64,000 nucleotides of DNA, taken from contig JADKJX010000001.1 in NCBI GenBank assembly GCA_016720775.1, positions 434,001-498,000 on the forward strand, read 5' to 3'. The notes beneath the pieces were generated by a model. The model was not told the origin of the DNA. It did no database searches and worked only from the letters and a program-made list of their open reading frames with translations. Every line of letters begins with the position of its first letter. The stretch's first letter is position 1. Origin of the DNA: Chitinophagaceae bacterium (GTDB lineage: Bacteria; Bacteroidota; Bacteroidia; Chitinophagales; Chitinophagaceae). Of the stretch, positions 36,162 to 44,559 are shown in pieces. A program made the translations under genes and the position numbers.

Positions 36162-37699
36162 CTATTCAGGCTTATTCTCCGGCCGCATCATCGGGAAAAG
36201 AGTACATCCTGTATGGAGTGCTGGTTGGTCAGCAACATGGCTATGCGGTCAATGCCAAAGCCGATACCACTGGTTGGTGGCATGCCGTATTCAAGTGCCC
36301 GTAAAAAATCATAGTCAATGAACATGGCTTCATCATCACCCCGTTCCATCAGCCTGGTTTGTTCTTCAAAACGTTCCCGCTGTTCAATGGGGTCATTCAG
36401 CTCGCTGTAGGCATTGGCAATTTCTTTGCCATTACACATCAGTTCAAAACGTTCCACCAGTCCGGGCTTGCTGCGGTGCTTTTTGGTGAGCGGGCTCATC
36501 TCTACGGGGTAGTCGGTAATGAATGTGGGTTGAATATAATTGCCTTCGCATTTGGCGCCAAAGATCTCGTCGATCAGTTTGCCCTTGCCCATTTTTTCAT
36601 CGGCATGAATATGCAGTTGCCTGCACACATCACGTATGCCCGCTTCATCCATGGAGGAAATATCAAAACCTGTATATTCTTTGATCGCATCAAACATGGT
36701 CACCCTTTTGTAGGGTGCTTTAAAGTCGATCTCTTTTCCGCTGACCGTAACTTTTGTAGAGCCATTGGTTGCCATGGCAGCTCTTTCTAAAAGCTGCTCG
36801 GTTATTTCCATCATCCACTCATAATCTTTATAGGCAACATAAAATTCCAGTACGGTAAATTCAGGGTTATGTGTTCGGTCCATTCCTTCATTGCGGAAGT
36901 TGCGGCTGAATTCATACACCCAGTCGAATCCTCCAACGATAAGCCTTTTTAAATAAAGTTCATTGGCAATACGCAGATACATGGGGATATCCAATGCATT
37001 ATGATGCGTAGTGAATGGCCTTGCCGCAGCGCCGCCGGGGATGCTTTGTAAAACGGGTGTATCAACTTCCAGTGCACCTTGCTCATTCAGAAAATCACGA
37101 ATGGCATTCACCATTTTGGTGCGCTTTATAAAAATTTCTTTTACTGCTGGGTTAACGATCAGGTCGGCATAGCGCTGGCGGTAACGAAACTCCGGATCGG
37201 TTACTTCGTCAAAAGCTTCGCCGTCTTTTTCTTTAACGATCGGCAAAGGATGCAATGCCTTGGTAAGAAGTGTGAACTCTTTTACGTGAATAGAAGTTTC
37301 CCCGGTCTTGGTAATGAATACATATCCTTTGATACCGATGATGTCACCGATGTCGAGTAATTTTTTCCAAACCAGTTGAAACAAGGTCTTGTCATCGCCC
37401 GGGCAAATATCATCCTGCTTGATATAGATCTGGATCTTACCAACGCTGTCCTGTATCACCGCAAAGTTTGCCTTGCCCATATCCCGTACGCTCATGATGC
37501 GACCGGCAATACATACATCATTAAATTTATTATCCCACCCGTGAACCAAAGTCTCGGCAGTACAATTCGTTTTGATTTCAATCGAAGTTGTATTAACGGG
37601 GTATAATGCTGCCGGGTAGGCATCAATGCCCAGCTTATTCAATTCTTTTAATTTCTCCCTGCGGATGATCTCCTGCTCTGATAAGTGTTGTGTACTCAT
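36162..37699 (-). CDS. lysS: Lysyl-tRNA synthetase (class II), C-terminal frameshift
   Basis: About 511 residues when corrected. N-terminal OB-fold anticodon-binding domain (VCIAGRIMSVRDMGKANFAV), then class II motif 1 region (VDTPVLQSIPGGAAARPF), motif 2 (FEFSRNFRNEG-like YEFSRNFRNEGMDRTHNPEF) and motif 3 (GIGFGIDRIAMLL). The start is MSTQHLSEQEIIRREKLKEL; a longer start lacks support. As written the frame stops at 36188 after VLFSR. Adding one T in the T4 run (plus-strand A4, 36196-36199) restores the near-invariant ending FFPMMRPE and a stop at 36162. An essential gene with such a defect points to a consensus error. Confidence 0.96.
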
Positions 37700-37872
37700 A
37701 GTCTTATTGCTAAATGGCCGCAAAGATACTTGATACGGCCCAATCAGCCATAGCCGCAAACAGGACTGTTTTAATTTCTATGTTTACTATGTTCCTATGT
37801 GGTTCAAAGATATACCCGGGTGAAGTCATACTATTACTTTGGCAGTAAACTTGTTTATCTTTAAGAAAAAAA

Positions 37873-38565
37873 ATGAAACGGATATTTACTGTCTTGCTGC
37901 TTTCTTCTCTTTTTTACGGATGTGATGTGATAAAACAATTACCCCGGTCAACCGGCGTAACTGAAACAGAAGCAGCCGATGGTATCAAAGAAGCATTGAG
38001 CCAGGGCCTTGCAGGTGCAGTATTAAAACTGAATAAAGAAGATGGTTTTTTTAAAGATGCTTTTTATAAAATACTGATCCCGGAAGATGCCCGCAAAATT
38101 GAGAACACGTTGAGGGACCTGGGCCTGGGCAGCATGGTTGATAAAGCCATTTTACAGATCAACCGCGGGGCAGAAGATGCAGCAGGTTATGCCAAACCAA
38201 TTTTTGTGAATGCTATTAAAAGCATGAGTATCCAGGATGCCATCGGGCTGGTTAGAAATGGTGATACCAGCGCCACTCATTTTTTCAGGGAGAAAACAAC
38301 CGAACAGTTAATTGCAGCTTTTACACCGGTAATTAAATCTTCGCTTGATAAAGTAAATGCTACCAGGTATTACGGCGACATGGTTAATAAATACAACAGC
38401 ATCCCGTTGGTAAAAAAAATAAACCCCGACCTCACCGGCTATGTGACCATGAAAGCAACCAATGCGTTGTTTGACCTGGTGGCAAAAGAAGAAAAAAATA
38501 TCCGGTCGAATTTTGCAGCAAGAACCACCGACCTGTTAAAGAAAGTTTTTGGAGGGATTCTTTAA
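37873..38565 (+). CDS. DUF4197 lipoprotein
   Basis: 230 residues. The signal peptide MKRIFTVLLLSSLFYGCDVIK contains a lipobox ending in Cys17. The mature part matches DUF4197: EAADGIKEALSQGLAGAVLKL, DARKIENTLRDLGLGSMVDKAI, INRGAEDAAGYAKPIFVNAI, MSIQDAIGLVRNGDTSATHFF, REKTTEQLIAAFTPVIKSSL and ATNALFDLVAKEEKNIR. All-helical, function unknown. It is divergent from lysS and converges with the EF-hand-like protein gene. Confidence 0.88.
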   Translation: MKRIFTVLLLSSLFYGCDVIKQLPRSTGVTETEAADGIKEALSQGLAGAVLKLNKEDGFFKDAFYKILIPEDARKIENTLRDLGLGSMVDKAILQINRGAEDAAGYAKPIFVNAIKSMSIQDAIGLVRNGDTSATHFFREKTTEQLIAAFTPVIKSSLDKVNATRYYGDMVNKYNSIPLVKKINPDLTGYVTMKATNALFDLVAKEEKNIRSNFAARTTDLLKKVFGGIL

Positions 38566-38571
38566 GTTGCC

Positions 38572-39129
38572 CTAAAATTTTACATGATCATTTATCTCTC
38601 CTCTTTTTTCATTGTAGTAATTCCTGCGGTTGCTGAGCGGAAAAACAAAAGTTGCTTTTCTGCTGGCCAAAAGGGAGATGAGGGTGAAAGTGGTTCCCCC
38701 GGCAGCTCCTACGATCAAAGCAGTATTCCTTCGTCGCCGGTTGCTTGATGTGCTGCCTTCAATGGCGGTAAAGAGCAGTTCAAAAAAACTTGTTTTCCCA
38801 TCGTTGTCAATGTCGCCTGCATTTTTTGTAAGGCCGGCCGTTACAATAAAGCCCAGTATAAAAGTCCCGGCGGCAATGCCGGCAGTCATCCCGGATCTGT
38901 TCTTTACCTGTATCTCCCGGATCGAACTTACCGGGATGCTCACTGTGTTAGCGGCCGAATATCTTTTTGTGCTACTCAGTATAACAGTAGAATCTGCCCC
39001 GGCAACTAAATAGCCATGTACTGTTCCCGAATCAGAAATAATTTTTGCTTTAAGCTGTATCTTTTGATTGGGTGTGTATTGTGCAAAGCAGCACAACGGA
39101 AAAAGGGATATGAGAAATATCTTTTTCAT
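38572..39129 (-). CDS. Exported protein with EF-hand-like loop between hydrophobic segments
   Basis: 185 residues. Signal peptide MKKIFLISLFPLCCFA, cut before QYTPNQ. An N-terminal beta region (VHGYLVAGADSTVILSSTKR) is followed by SSIREIQVKNR. Then come two glycine-rich hydrophobic segments (GMTAGIAAGTFILGFIVTAG and ALIVGAAGGTTFTLISLLA) flanking DIDNDGKTSFFE, which matches the 12-residue EF-hand calcium loop (D-x-D-x-D-G, Glu12). A basic RRRR follows. I know no family for it. The start is the second ATG, which gives a proper signal peptide. Confidence 0.65.
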   Translation of the reverse strand: MKKIFLISLFPLCCFAQYTPNQKIQLKAKIISDSGTVHGYLVAGADSTVILSSTKRYSAANTVSIPVSSIREIQVKNRSGMTAGIAAGTFILGFIVTAGLTKNAGDIDNDGKTSFFELLFTAIEGSTSSNRRRRNTALIVGAAGGTTFTLISLLASRKATFVFPLSNRRNYYNEKRGEINDHVKF

Positions 39130-39160
39130 CTGTTTGATAAATTTAAGCATCCTTATTTAT

Positions 39161-40004
39161 TTATGCAGCCACGGGGTATGCCAGTTTTGAGCTGCCGTTC
39201 TTCTGCTTCCTATAACTCTCGATCCTTTTTAACTGCCCCTCAATTAAAAGCTGTCTTATTTTGTCAGGGAGAATACGGTCTAAGATCCTGATCACATTGT
39301 TCCAGAAACCGGGTACGATGATCTTTTTTCGCTGCAGCATTTTTTTCAGGGCGATGCCCGCAACCTGTTCCGGGTTCATCACCGACCACTTTAATATGTG
39401 GCTGGCTGTCTTATTCTGGTAAGTGAGCTCTGCCGTTGTATTCATGGCGCCCGGGCAAACAACGGATACGGAGATGTTGTGTTTCTTTAACTCATACCAT
39501 AAGCTTCCTGAAAAGGAAAGCAGGAAAGATTTGGATCCGGCATAGATCTGTTTCTTAGGTAAACAAAAAAAACCGGTTAGGCTGCTCATGTTCAGAATAA
39601 AAAAAAGGGCCATTCTTCTTCAGGTCGTCTAAGAACAAATAGGTGATGAATGTGGGAGCCATTACATTCACCTGCAGTTGCCTCCGGTAAAAAGAAAGTT
39701 CCTTTTCCTCAAAATAATCGGTGCCGCCAATGCCTGCATTGTTGATGAGGATATTGATTGCAATACCCGTTCTTTTGATCTGCTCATGCAGCTCAATACA
39801 ATTCTTTTCAACGGAAAGGTCTTTTTCAAAACAAAAAACGGTAACGGCATAATTCTTCCGGATAAAACCGGCAAGAAAGAAAAGTTCTTTGCATGGCAAT
39901 GATACCAATACAAGGTTCTGCCCCCTGCGGGCGCACTCCAGTGCCAGCGATCTTCCAAAACCGGTGCTGGCTCCGGTTATCAGTGTAAATGTTTCCTGTT
40001 TCAT
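39161..40004 (-). CDS. Short-chain dehydrogenase, split by a frameshift
   Basis: The first part reads TLITGASTGFGRSLALECARRG (cofactor motif) through NILINNAGIGGTDYFEE and ends prematurely at 39555. The second part, in another frame, carries the active site IYAGSKSFLLSF (Tyr-x3-Lys) and SVVCPGAMNT. One T too many in a T8 run (plus-strand A8, 39599-39606) explains the break; with seven the join is GPFFILNMSSLTGFF. Corrected length is about 280 residues. This is a classical DltE/YqjQ-type SDR. Its ATG overlaps the end of the epimerase gene by four bases (ATGA), so it is the last gene of a four-gene operon. Confidence 0.85.
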
Positions 40005-40975
40005 GATTTCGTGTGTTTTAAAAAATCGATGGTATGCTGTATGCCTTCATTAAAAGAAGTGACCTGGTATCCCAAACAGTTCATGGCTTTTTCGCTGTTC
40101 AGCATACGGTTCTTTGCAAACCTGGTTATCAGCGATGGGGTCAGTTCGGTATTCCTGTTTATTAATTGAGAAAGGAATGCAATGCCTTTTACCAGTCCGA
40201 TCGGCATCCGTACTATACGGTTTTTTGTTGCTGTTTGCTGCGTCACCGTTTTCAGCAGTTCGCCATAAGAAATATTCTCGCCGCCCAGGATATAATTTTC
40301 GCCCGCCACTCCTTTTTCCATTGCCAGTATGTGGCCATTCACCACATCGTTGATGTAGCAGTAGTTGGTCCGGTAGTCATCGATCTTTGGAAAGAAGAGT
40401 ATCTTCTTGGTGAGCAGGTATTGTATCATTCTTGTTACCGCATTGCTGTAAGTGGCAGGCCCCGGCCCGTAAACCCTGCTTGGATTTACGATCACCGCAT
40501 TCAGCCCTTTGTTCACAAATTCCCGTACCAGGTTTTCGGCCATGTGTTTTGAAAAGTCGTAATCACTTTCAAAGGATTCGATCCGGGGATCATTTTCTGT
40601 AAGGGGAATATTGAGTGAAGGGCCAAATACCGCTGCACTGCTTGTAAATACCATTTTCTGAACATTGGCATGCAGTGCTGCTTCCATAATATTCCGGGTG
40701 CCGGTTACATTCACATCGTAAAAAATATTTTTATCAGACGTATTAAGCTTTGCGATGGCGGCGCAGTGATATACATACCTACAATCCTTTATTGCCCTTG
40801 CTACACTTTCTTCATCGGTGATATCTCCTTTGAATATGGTTACATTTTTTCCTGCGGGCAGGTTAACCGAACCGGGATCTCTTACGAGCAGGTTTAATTC
40901 CTTTCCCTGTTGCATCAGTTGCCGGGCAAGCTGGTTGCCAACATAGCCGGTTGCACCTGTGATGAATATTTTCAT
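40001..40975 (-). CDS. NAD-dependent epimerase/dehydratase (extended SDR)
   Basis: 324 residues. Cofactor motif FITGATGYVGNQLARQL, DITDEESVARAIKD, YHCAAIAKLN, TSSAAVFGPS, catalytic YDFSKHMAENL (Tyr-x3-Lys) and NPSRVYGPGPATYSN. It resembles dihydroflavonol-4-reductase/3-beta-HSD-type members that reduce or isomerise ketone groups on lipids or sugars; the substrate is not known. It overlaps both neighbours by 4 bp, so translation is coupled. Confidence 0.88.
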   Translation of the reverse strand: MKIFITGATGYVGNQLARQLMQQGKELNLLVRDPGSVNLPAGKNVTIFKGDITDEESVARAIKDCRYVYHCAAIAKLNTSDKNIFYDVNVTGTRNIMEAALHANVQKMVFTSSAAVFGPSLNIPLTENDPRIESFESDYDFSKHMAENLVREFVNKGLNAVIVNPSRVYGPGPATYSNAVTRMIQYLLTKKILFFPKIDDYRTNYCYINDVVNGHILAMEKGVAGENYILGGENISYGELLKTVTQQTATKNRIVRMPIGLVKGIAFLSQLINRNTELTPSLITRFAKNRMLNSEKAMNCLGYQVTSFNEGIQHTIDFLKHTKS

Positions 40976-41658
40976 GCGATATAAAGTTTGCAGGGTTTGT
41001 GAACAGAAGTGGCCATCATTAATTCGGCAGTAAGCGCCACAGCAATATGCAGTATAACTGCCGGCCAGATGCTGTTTGCCCAGATGCAGATGACGGCACT
41101 AAGGATACCAAACGGAACAGTGGCAATCAATTCATCTTTTGAACTGTGCGCATGCAACCCGGTGTATAATCCCACAGTTATTAAAACGGAAACAATATTG
41201 CCGGTAAGAGAAATAAGACTGAAAAGCAAAACTCCCCGGAAGAATAATTCATAGAGAAACAGGAAAATGATCCTGCCGGAGAAATAAATAACAAGATTAC
41301 CCTGCTTCATCCCGCTGTTATGAATCCTTTTTATTTTGCGGAGCTGAATGGTTGTATTCCAGCTGGTGGCAATAAGGCTTAAAACAACTGCCGCCAGCCA
41401 TACATATATCCATGCACTAACGGGTTTAAGTGCCAGTAATTTTTGGGCACCCGGATATAAAAGGAAATAAATGGCAACCGGAATAATCAACGATGCTGTT
41501 CCTAAAAATTGTTTTTTCAGTAAAAGGCTTTCACTTCCTTCTTTATACAGCACATCGGCGATCTTATCACTTTTTCTCCGGGAAGCATAGCTGCTTAGTC
41601 CATATAGCACCCCGTAGGCAAGCAGGCTGGTTGTGTATATGCTCAATGACGGGTTCAT
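40972..41658 (-). CDS. CPBP-type intramembrane protein with a reduced protease motif
   Basis: 228 residues, about six transmembrane helices. The CPBP/Abi (CAAX-protease-like) signature is partly kept: LYELFFRGVLLF has one Glu instead of the usual Glu-Glu, the second motif is GLYTGLHAHS (Phe replaced, His present), and ILHIAVALTAEL holds the third His. It may be a catalytically altered member acting in binding or lipid-linked chemistry. Coupled to the epimerase gene by a 4-bp overlap and 1 bp from the gene upstream. Confidence 0.75.
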   Translation of the reverse strand: MNPSLSIYTTSLLAYGVLYGLSSYASRRKSDKIADVLYKEGSESLLLKKQFLGTASLIIPVAIYFLLYPGAQKLLALKPVSAWIYVWLAAVVLSLIATSWNTTIQLRKIKRIHNSGMKQGNLVIYFSGRIIFLFLYELFFRGVLLFSLISLTGNIVSVLITVGLYTGLHAHSSKDELIATVPFGILSAVICIWANSIWPAVILHIAVALTAELMMATSVHKPCKLYIA

Positions 41659-41659
41659 T

Positions 41660-42352
41660 TTAATATATTTTTTTTAGTTCGATCTCTGCATTAAAGAATG
41701 ACTGGCTCACTTTTATGGTCTTGCAAACCCCGCCCTGGTAAAAGTATTCGTTGTAATTACCGTCGGGGAATACCACTTTGTAATGGTGTGCCGAAATATT
41801 CTGGATGCTAACCAATTGCTGAAACTTGTCGATGTACACGGCCCGGTATCCTGCCGGCTCAGTAATGTAAAGACTGATGGTATGAAAATAAATAGCCGGT
41901 ATGTTCAATTCGTTTTTCATGTTGTCATCCTTCTCAATGATGTAACCGGATAGCCCTTTCCTGGTTTTTGTCTGGATTTTTTTATCGCCGTTCTGTTCCC
42001 GGTAAATGGATGAGTAGGTCATCACCCCGTTTGTAAAAACCACTTCTTCCTTGCTTTTTGCGGTGAATAAGAATAACAGGCGATACCTGATATCGGATAC
42101 CAGCAACAGGGAATTAACAGGCCCGGCAACGCTATGTGTTATGTTTATTTCCCCGATGGCACTGCCGCCTTTCTTTACTTCATACTGGTAATGTCTTGTT
42201 TGTCCGATGGCTGCCTTCCCGATGGCAACACAAGCGGTTAACAGCAAAACAAATATGATGATGCTGAATTTATGCTGCAACAGGTTCAGGCAACTTTGTT
42301 TCAGTTGTTTCCTGTTTTTCTTTAAGTACAATATTATCAGAACCGGTAGCAT
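41660..42352 (-). CDS. Exported/anchored DUF6134-like protein
   Basis: 230 residues. A basic start and a hydrophobic segment (SIIIFVLLLTACVAIGKAA) give a signal anchor or late-cleaved signal. The rest is beta-rich: YQYEVKKGGSAIGEINITH, LFLFTAKSKEEVVFTNGVMT, and a final HYKVVFPDGNYNEYFYQGG. I associate this pattern with DUF6134 of Bacteroidota, from memory and without a search. First gene of the operon with CPBP, epimerase and SDR, and preceded by an ECF-type promoter element. Function unknown; the operon suggests modification of an envelope lipid or pigment. Confidence 0.62.
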   Translation of the reverse strand: MLPVLIILYLKKNRKQLKQSCLNLLQHKFSIIIFVLLLTACVAIGKAAIGQTRHYQYEVKKGGSAIGEINITHSVAGPVNSLLLVSDIRYRLLFLFTAKSKEEVVFTNGVMTYSSIYREQNGDKKIQTKTRKGLSGYIIEKDDNMKNELNIPAIYFHTISLYITEPAGYRAVYIDKFQQLVSIQNISAHHYKVVFPDGNYNEYFYQGGVCKTIKVSQSFFNAEIELKKIY

Positions 42353-42410
42353 ATCCTGAATTTGAAATGATAAAATGAATAGAATAACCAGTAAGGATCT
42401 TACCTTATTT

Positions 42411-42444
42411 CATACTAATATCCACCTGCTGGTTTTTTGTTACC
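42411..42444 (-). promoter_or_regulatory. ECF-type promoter of the DUF6134-like operon
   Basis: On the minus strand: GGTAACAAAAAACC, 7 nt, GGATATTAGTATG. It is identical at 26 of 34 positions, without gaps, to the element upstream of the porin gene. The right end is about 59 bp from the start codon. GTAAC-type -35 boxes are common for ECF sigma factors. Confidence 0.65.
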
Positions 42445-42482
42445 CCTCTTTTAAAAAGCATTAGTGAAGGCATCAATGATAT

Positions 42483-43127
42483 TTACTTTCTCTTGTTGTT
42501 TAGCAGATAGCCAAGCTTAATTCCAACATAGTGGCTTCTTAATGAAACATCGTCGGAACTCTGGGCCGCAAGATTATTCAGGCCTGCATTGAAATTAACA
42601 GCGAACATGAGCCCGTTGTTTAACGAAAAGCCGGTAAGAAAATTTGCACCCAGGTCCACCGGTTTCATCATATCGTCATCGCCACTGCCGAACTTAATGT
42701 TTTCATCTGTGCTGTTTATTCCGTCGCTGTATTTGTATTTACCACTAATCGCAACAGCAATGGAAGGCCCTGCACCAATAAAAAAGTTACCGATCCTTCC
42801 CCTGCTGTTGTAAAGGAAATTCAGGGGTAGTTCAATGTAGTTTGTAGTTAGCTTTACTTTTTCGGTCGTGTTAAAAGAAGTCTGTTCATCTTTCATTCCC
42901 TTTTGTACAAAATTTACAGCAGGCTGAAAACTAAGATGCTTCCCGATCGGCAAATCAAGCAACAGCCCGGCGGTAAACCCGGCTTTTGCATTACCGGATT
43001 TGCTTTCATCTCCCAGTTTTGCTTTATAGTTGGCAACAGAAACCCCGGTGGTAAAACCAAGCCGGATCTTTTGTGCATAGGCATTAACTGATATAATGAT
43101 CAGTACAACAGGTAATAACTTTTTCAT
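42483..43127 (-). CDS. Porin-like outer membrane beta-barrel (PorT/OMP_b-brl_2)
   Basis: 214 residues. Signal peptide MKKLLPVVLIIISVNAYAQ. The mature protein has eight-strand barrel features: IRLGFTTGVSVANYK, AGFTAGLLLDLPIGKHLSFQ, VNFVQKGMKDEQ, LTTNYIELPLNFLYN, FFIGAGPSIAVAISGKYKY, GFSLNNGLMFAVNFNAGL and the last strand HYVGIKLGYLLN. The start was set at the Met of the signal peptide. It is divergent from the ECF sigma gene and carries the ECF-type promoter, so it is a likely target of that sigma. Confidence 0.85.
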   Translation of the reverse strand: MKKLLPVVLIIISVNAYAQKIRLGFTTGVSVANYKAKLGDESKSGNAKAGFTAGLLLDLPIGKHLSFQPAVNFVQKGMKDEQTSFNTTEKVKLTTNYIELPLNFLYNSRGRIGNFFIGAGPSIAVAISGKYKYSDGINSTDENIKFGSGDDDMMKPVDLGANFLTGFSLNNGLMFAVNFNAGLNNLAAQSSDDVSLRSHYVGIKLGYLLNNKRK

Positions 43128-43169
43128 TGTAATAGTTTTTGTGTTAATGAATAGGGCATACTGCCCGTT

Positions 43170-43203
43170 TATACTTAAATCCGCTTTTTGGTATTTTGTT
43201 ACC
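43170..43203 (-). promoter_or_regulatory. ECF-type promoter of the porin-like gene
   Basis: On the minus strand: GGTAACAAAATACC, 7 nt, GGATTTAAGTATA. Same spacing as the 42411 element. An AT-rich dyad (GCTTTTTTTAAAAAAGC) and GCATTA lie directly upstream in both copies, possibly an UP-like element. Confidence 0.65.
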
Positions 43204-43239
43204 GCTTTTTTTAAAAAAGCATTAACTTTCTTTCGGTTT

Positions 43240-43815
43240 ATGACTGCACACCCCGACCATAAATACATAGAAGCATTACAGAACAATGATTCTTTTCTGA
43301 TCGAAGAGATCTACAGCCGCTATGCAGGCCGTATCAGGCAATTTGTGGTTAAGAACAGCGGAACGGAGACCGATGCGGCCGACCTTTTCCAGGAGGTGCT
43401 GATCGAGTTGCATCGCAAAGCAACCCGGCAGCAGTTTACCCTCACCTGTCCTTTTGATGCCTTTCTTTACCTGGTTTGCCGAAACCGCTGGATAAATGAG
43501 TTGCATAAAAGAAAGGGCAAACCCGTAACAATTGCGGGGGATGAGGGATTTAATATAAATGAGGGGGTGTCTGAAAATTATGAGGCCCTGCATATACAGG
43601 AGGAGAGGAAGAACCTGGTGGAAGAAAAGCTGGGTGAACTGGGAGAAGGTTGCCGTAGCCTGTTAACCCTTTCCTGGAGTGGCAAACCCCTGCAGGAAGT
43701 GGCAGCCATGTTGAATTTTACGTATGCCTATGTACGGAAAAAGAAAACGGAATGCATGAGTAAACTGATAAGCCTGGTAAAAGAAGCGCCGGGCTTTAGC
43801 GCTTTAAAATGGTAA
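43240..43815 (+). CDS. ECF-type RNA polymerase sigma factor
   Basis: 191 residues from the ATG giving MTAHPDHKYIEALQNND; longer starts read through the divergent promoter region. Region 2: LIEEIYSRYAGRIRQFV, DAADLFQEVLIELHRKA and FLYLVCRNRWINELHKRKGK (-10 recognition). Region 4 helix-turn-helix: LGEGCRSLLTLSWSGKPLQEVAAMLNF split as GKPLQEVAAMLNFTYAYVRK (-35 recognition). No regulatory C-terminal extension. A likely partner gene follows 6 bp downstream. Its own promoter was not found on the plus strand. Confidence 0.9.
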   Translation: MTAHPDHKYIEALQNNDSFLIEEIYSRYAGRIRQFVVKNSGTETDAADLFQEVLIELHRKATRQQFTLTCPFDAFLYLVCRNRWINELHKRKGKPVTIAGDEGFNINEGVSENYEALHIQEERKNLVEEKLGELGEGCRSLLTLSWSGKPLQEVAAMLNFTYAYVRKKKTECMSKLISLVKEAPGFSALKW

Positions 43816-43821
43816 TACTTT

Positions 43822-44559
43822 ATGAAACCAGAATGGATAGATAAAACAGAAAGATACCTCGGGGCAGAAATGGATGCGGGGGAGCGGATGGATTTTGAAG
43901 CAGAACTTTCATCCAATGAGGAGTTACGCAAAGACTTTGAATTATACAACAGCATCAATAAAACAATGAGTGCTTCGCCAAATGAAAATGAACTGAGAGA
44001 AACGCTGCAGCAAATGAATAAAAAATATTTTGCTGGCGGAGGAGTAGTGAAAAAAGGCTCATTTAAAACCTGGATGGCTGTGGCTGCTACCTTGCTTTTA
44101 TTATTGGCTGCAGGTTTTTATTTTCTTTTCCCTACCAAACCATCGGTTGAGAAACTGTATGCCCAATTTGCTGTTCATGATCCGCTGAGTATCCAGCAGC
44201 GGGGAAACGCAGCTGATTCTCTTGCAACAAATGCCGCCAATACGTTCAATGATAAACATTATATAGAAGCACTGCCCCTGTTGCAGCAATACCTGCAGCA
44301 ACAACCCGATGATATACAGGTGAGATTCTCACTGGCTGTCTGCTATATGGAAACGGGAGCCTACATGGATGCAGAAAAAATATTTTCAGCAATGGCATCC
44401 GGGCAAACCGCTTATGCCGAGACAGCCAGATGGTACCTGGCTTTAATGGCATTAAAACAAAAAGATATCAGCCAATGCCGTACTTACCTGGAAAAGATAA
44501 CAGCCACATCACCCTACTTTACCAAGGCAAAAGAATTACTTGGAAAACTACCCGGCTAA
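43822..44559 (+). CDS. Membrane anti-sigma-like protein with periplasmic TPRs
   Basis: 245 residues. A cytoplasmic N-terminus of about 85 residues (WIDKTERYLGAEMDAGERMD, then DFEAELSSNEELRKDFELY) has the acidic helical look of anti-sigma domains. One transmembrane helix (WMAVAATLLLLLAAGFYFLF) follows, then a periplasmic part with TPR-like helices (FNDKHYIEALPLLQQYLQQQ, VRFSLAVCYMETGAYMDAEK, ARWYLALMALKQKD). No His-x3-Cys-x2-Cys zinc motif is present. The gene order and topology imply it binds the sigma factor and senses an envelope signal through its TPRs (inference). Its stop overlaps the CHAT stop by 3 bases. Confidence 0.75.
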   Translation: MKPEWIDKTERYLGAEMDAGERMDFEAELSSNEELRKDFELYNSINKTMSASPNENELRETLQQMNKKYFAGGGVVKKGSFKTWMAVAATLLLLLAAGFYFLFPTKPSVEKLYAQFAVHDPLSIQQRGNAADSLATNAANTFNDKHYIEALPLLQQYLQQQPDDIQVRFSLAVCYMETGAYMDAEKIFSAMASGQTAYAETARWYLALMALKQKDISQCRTYLEKITATSPYFTKAKELLGKLPG

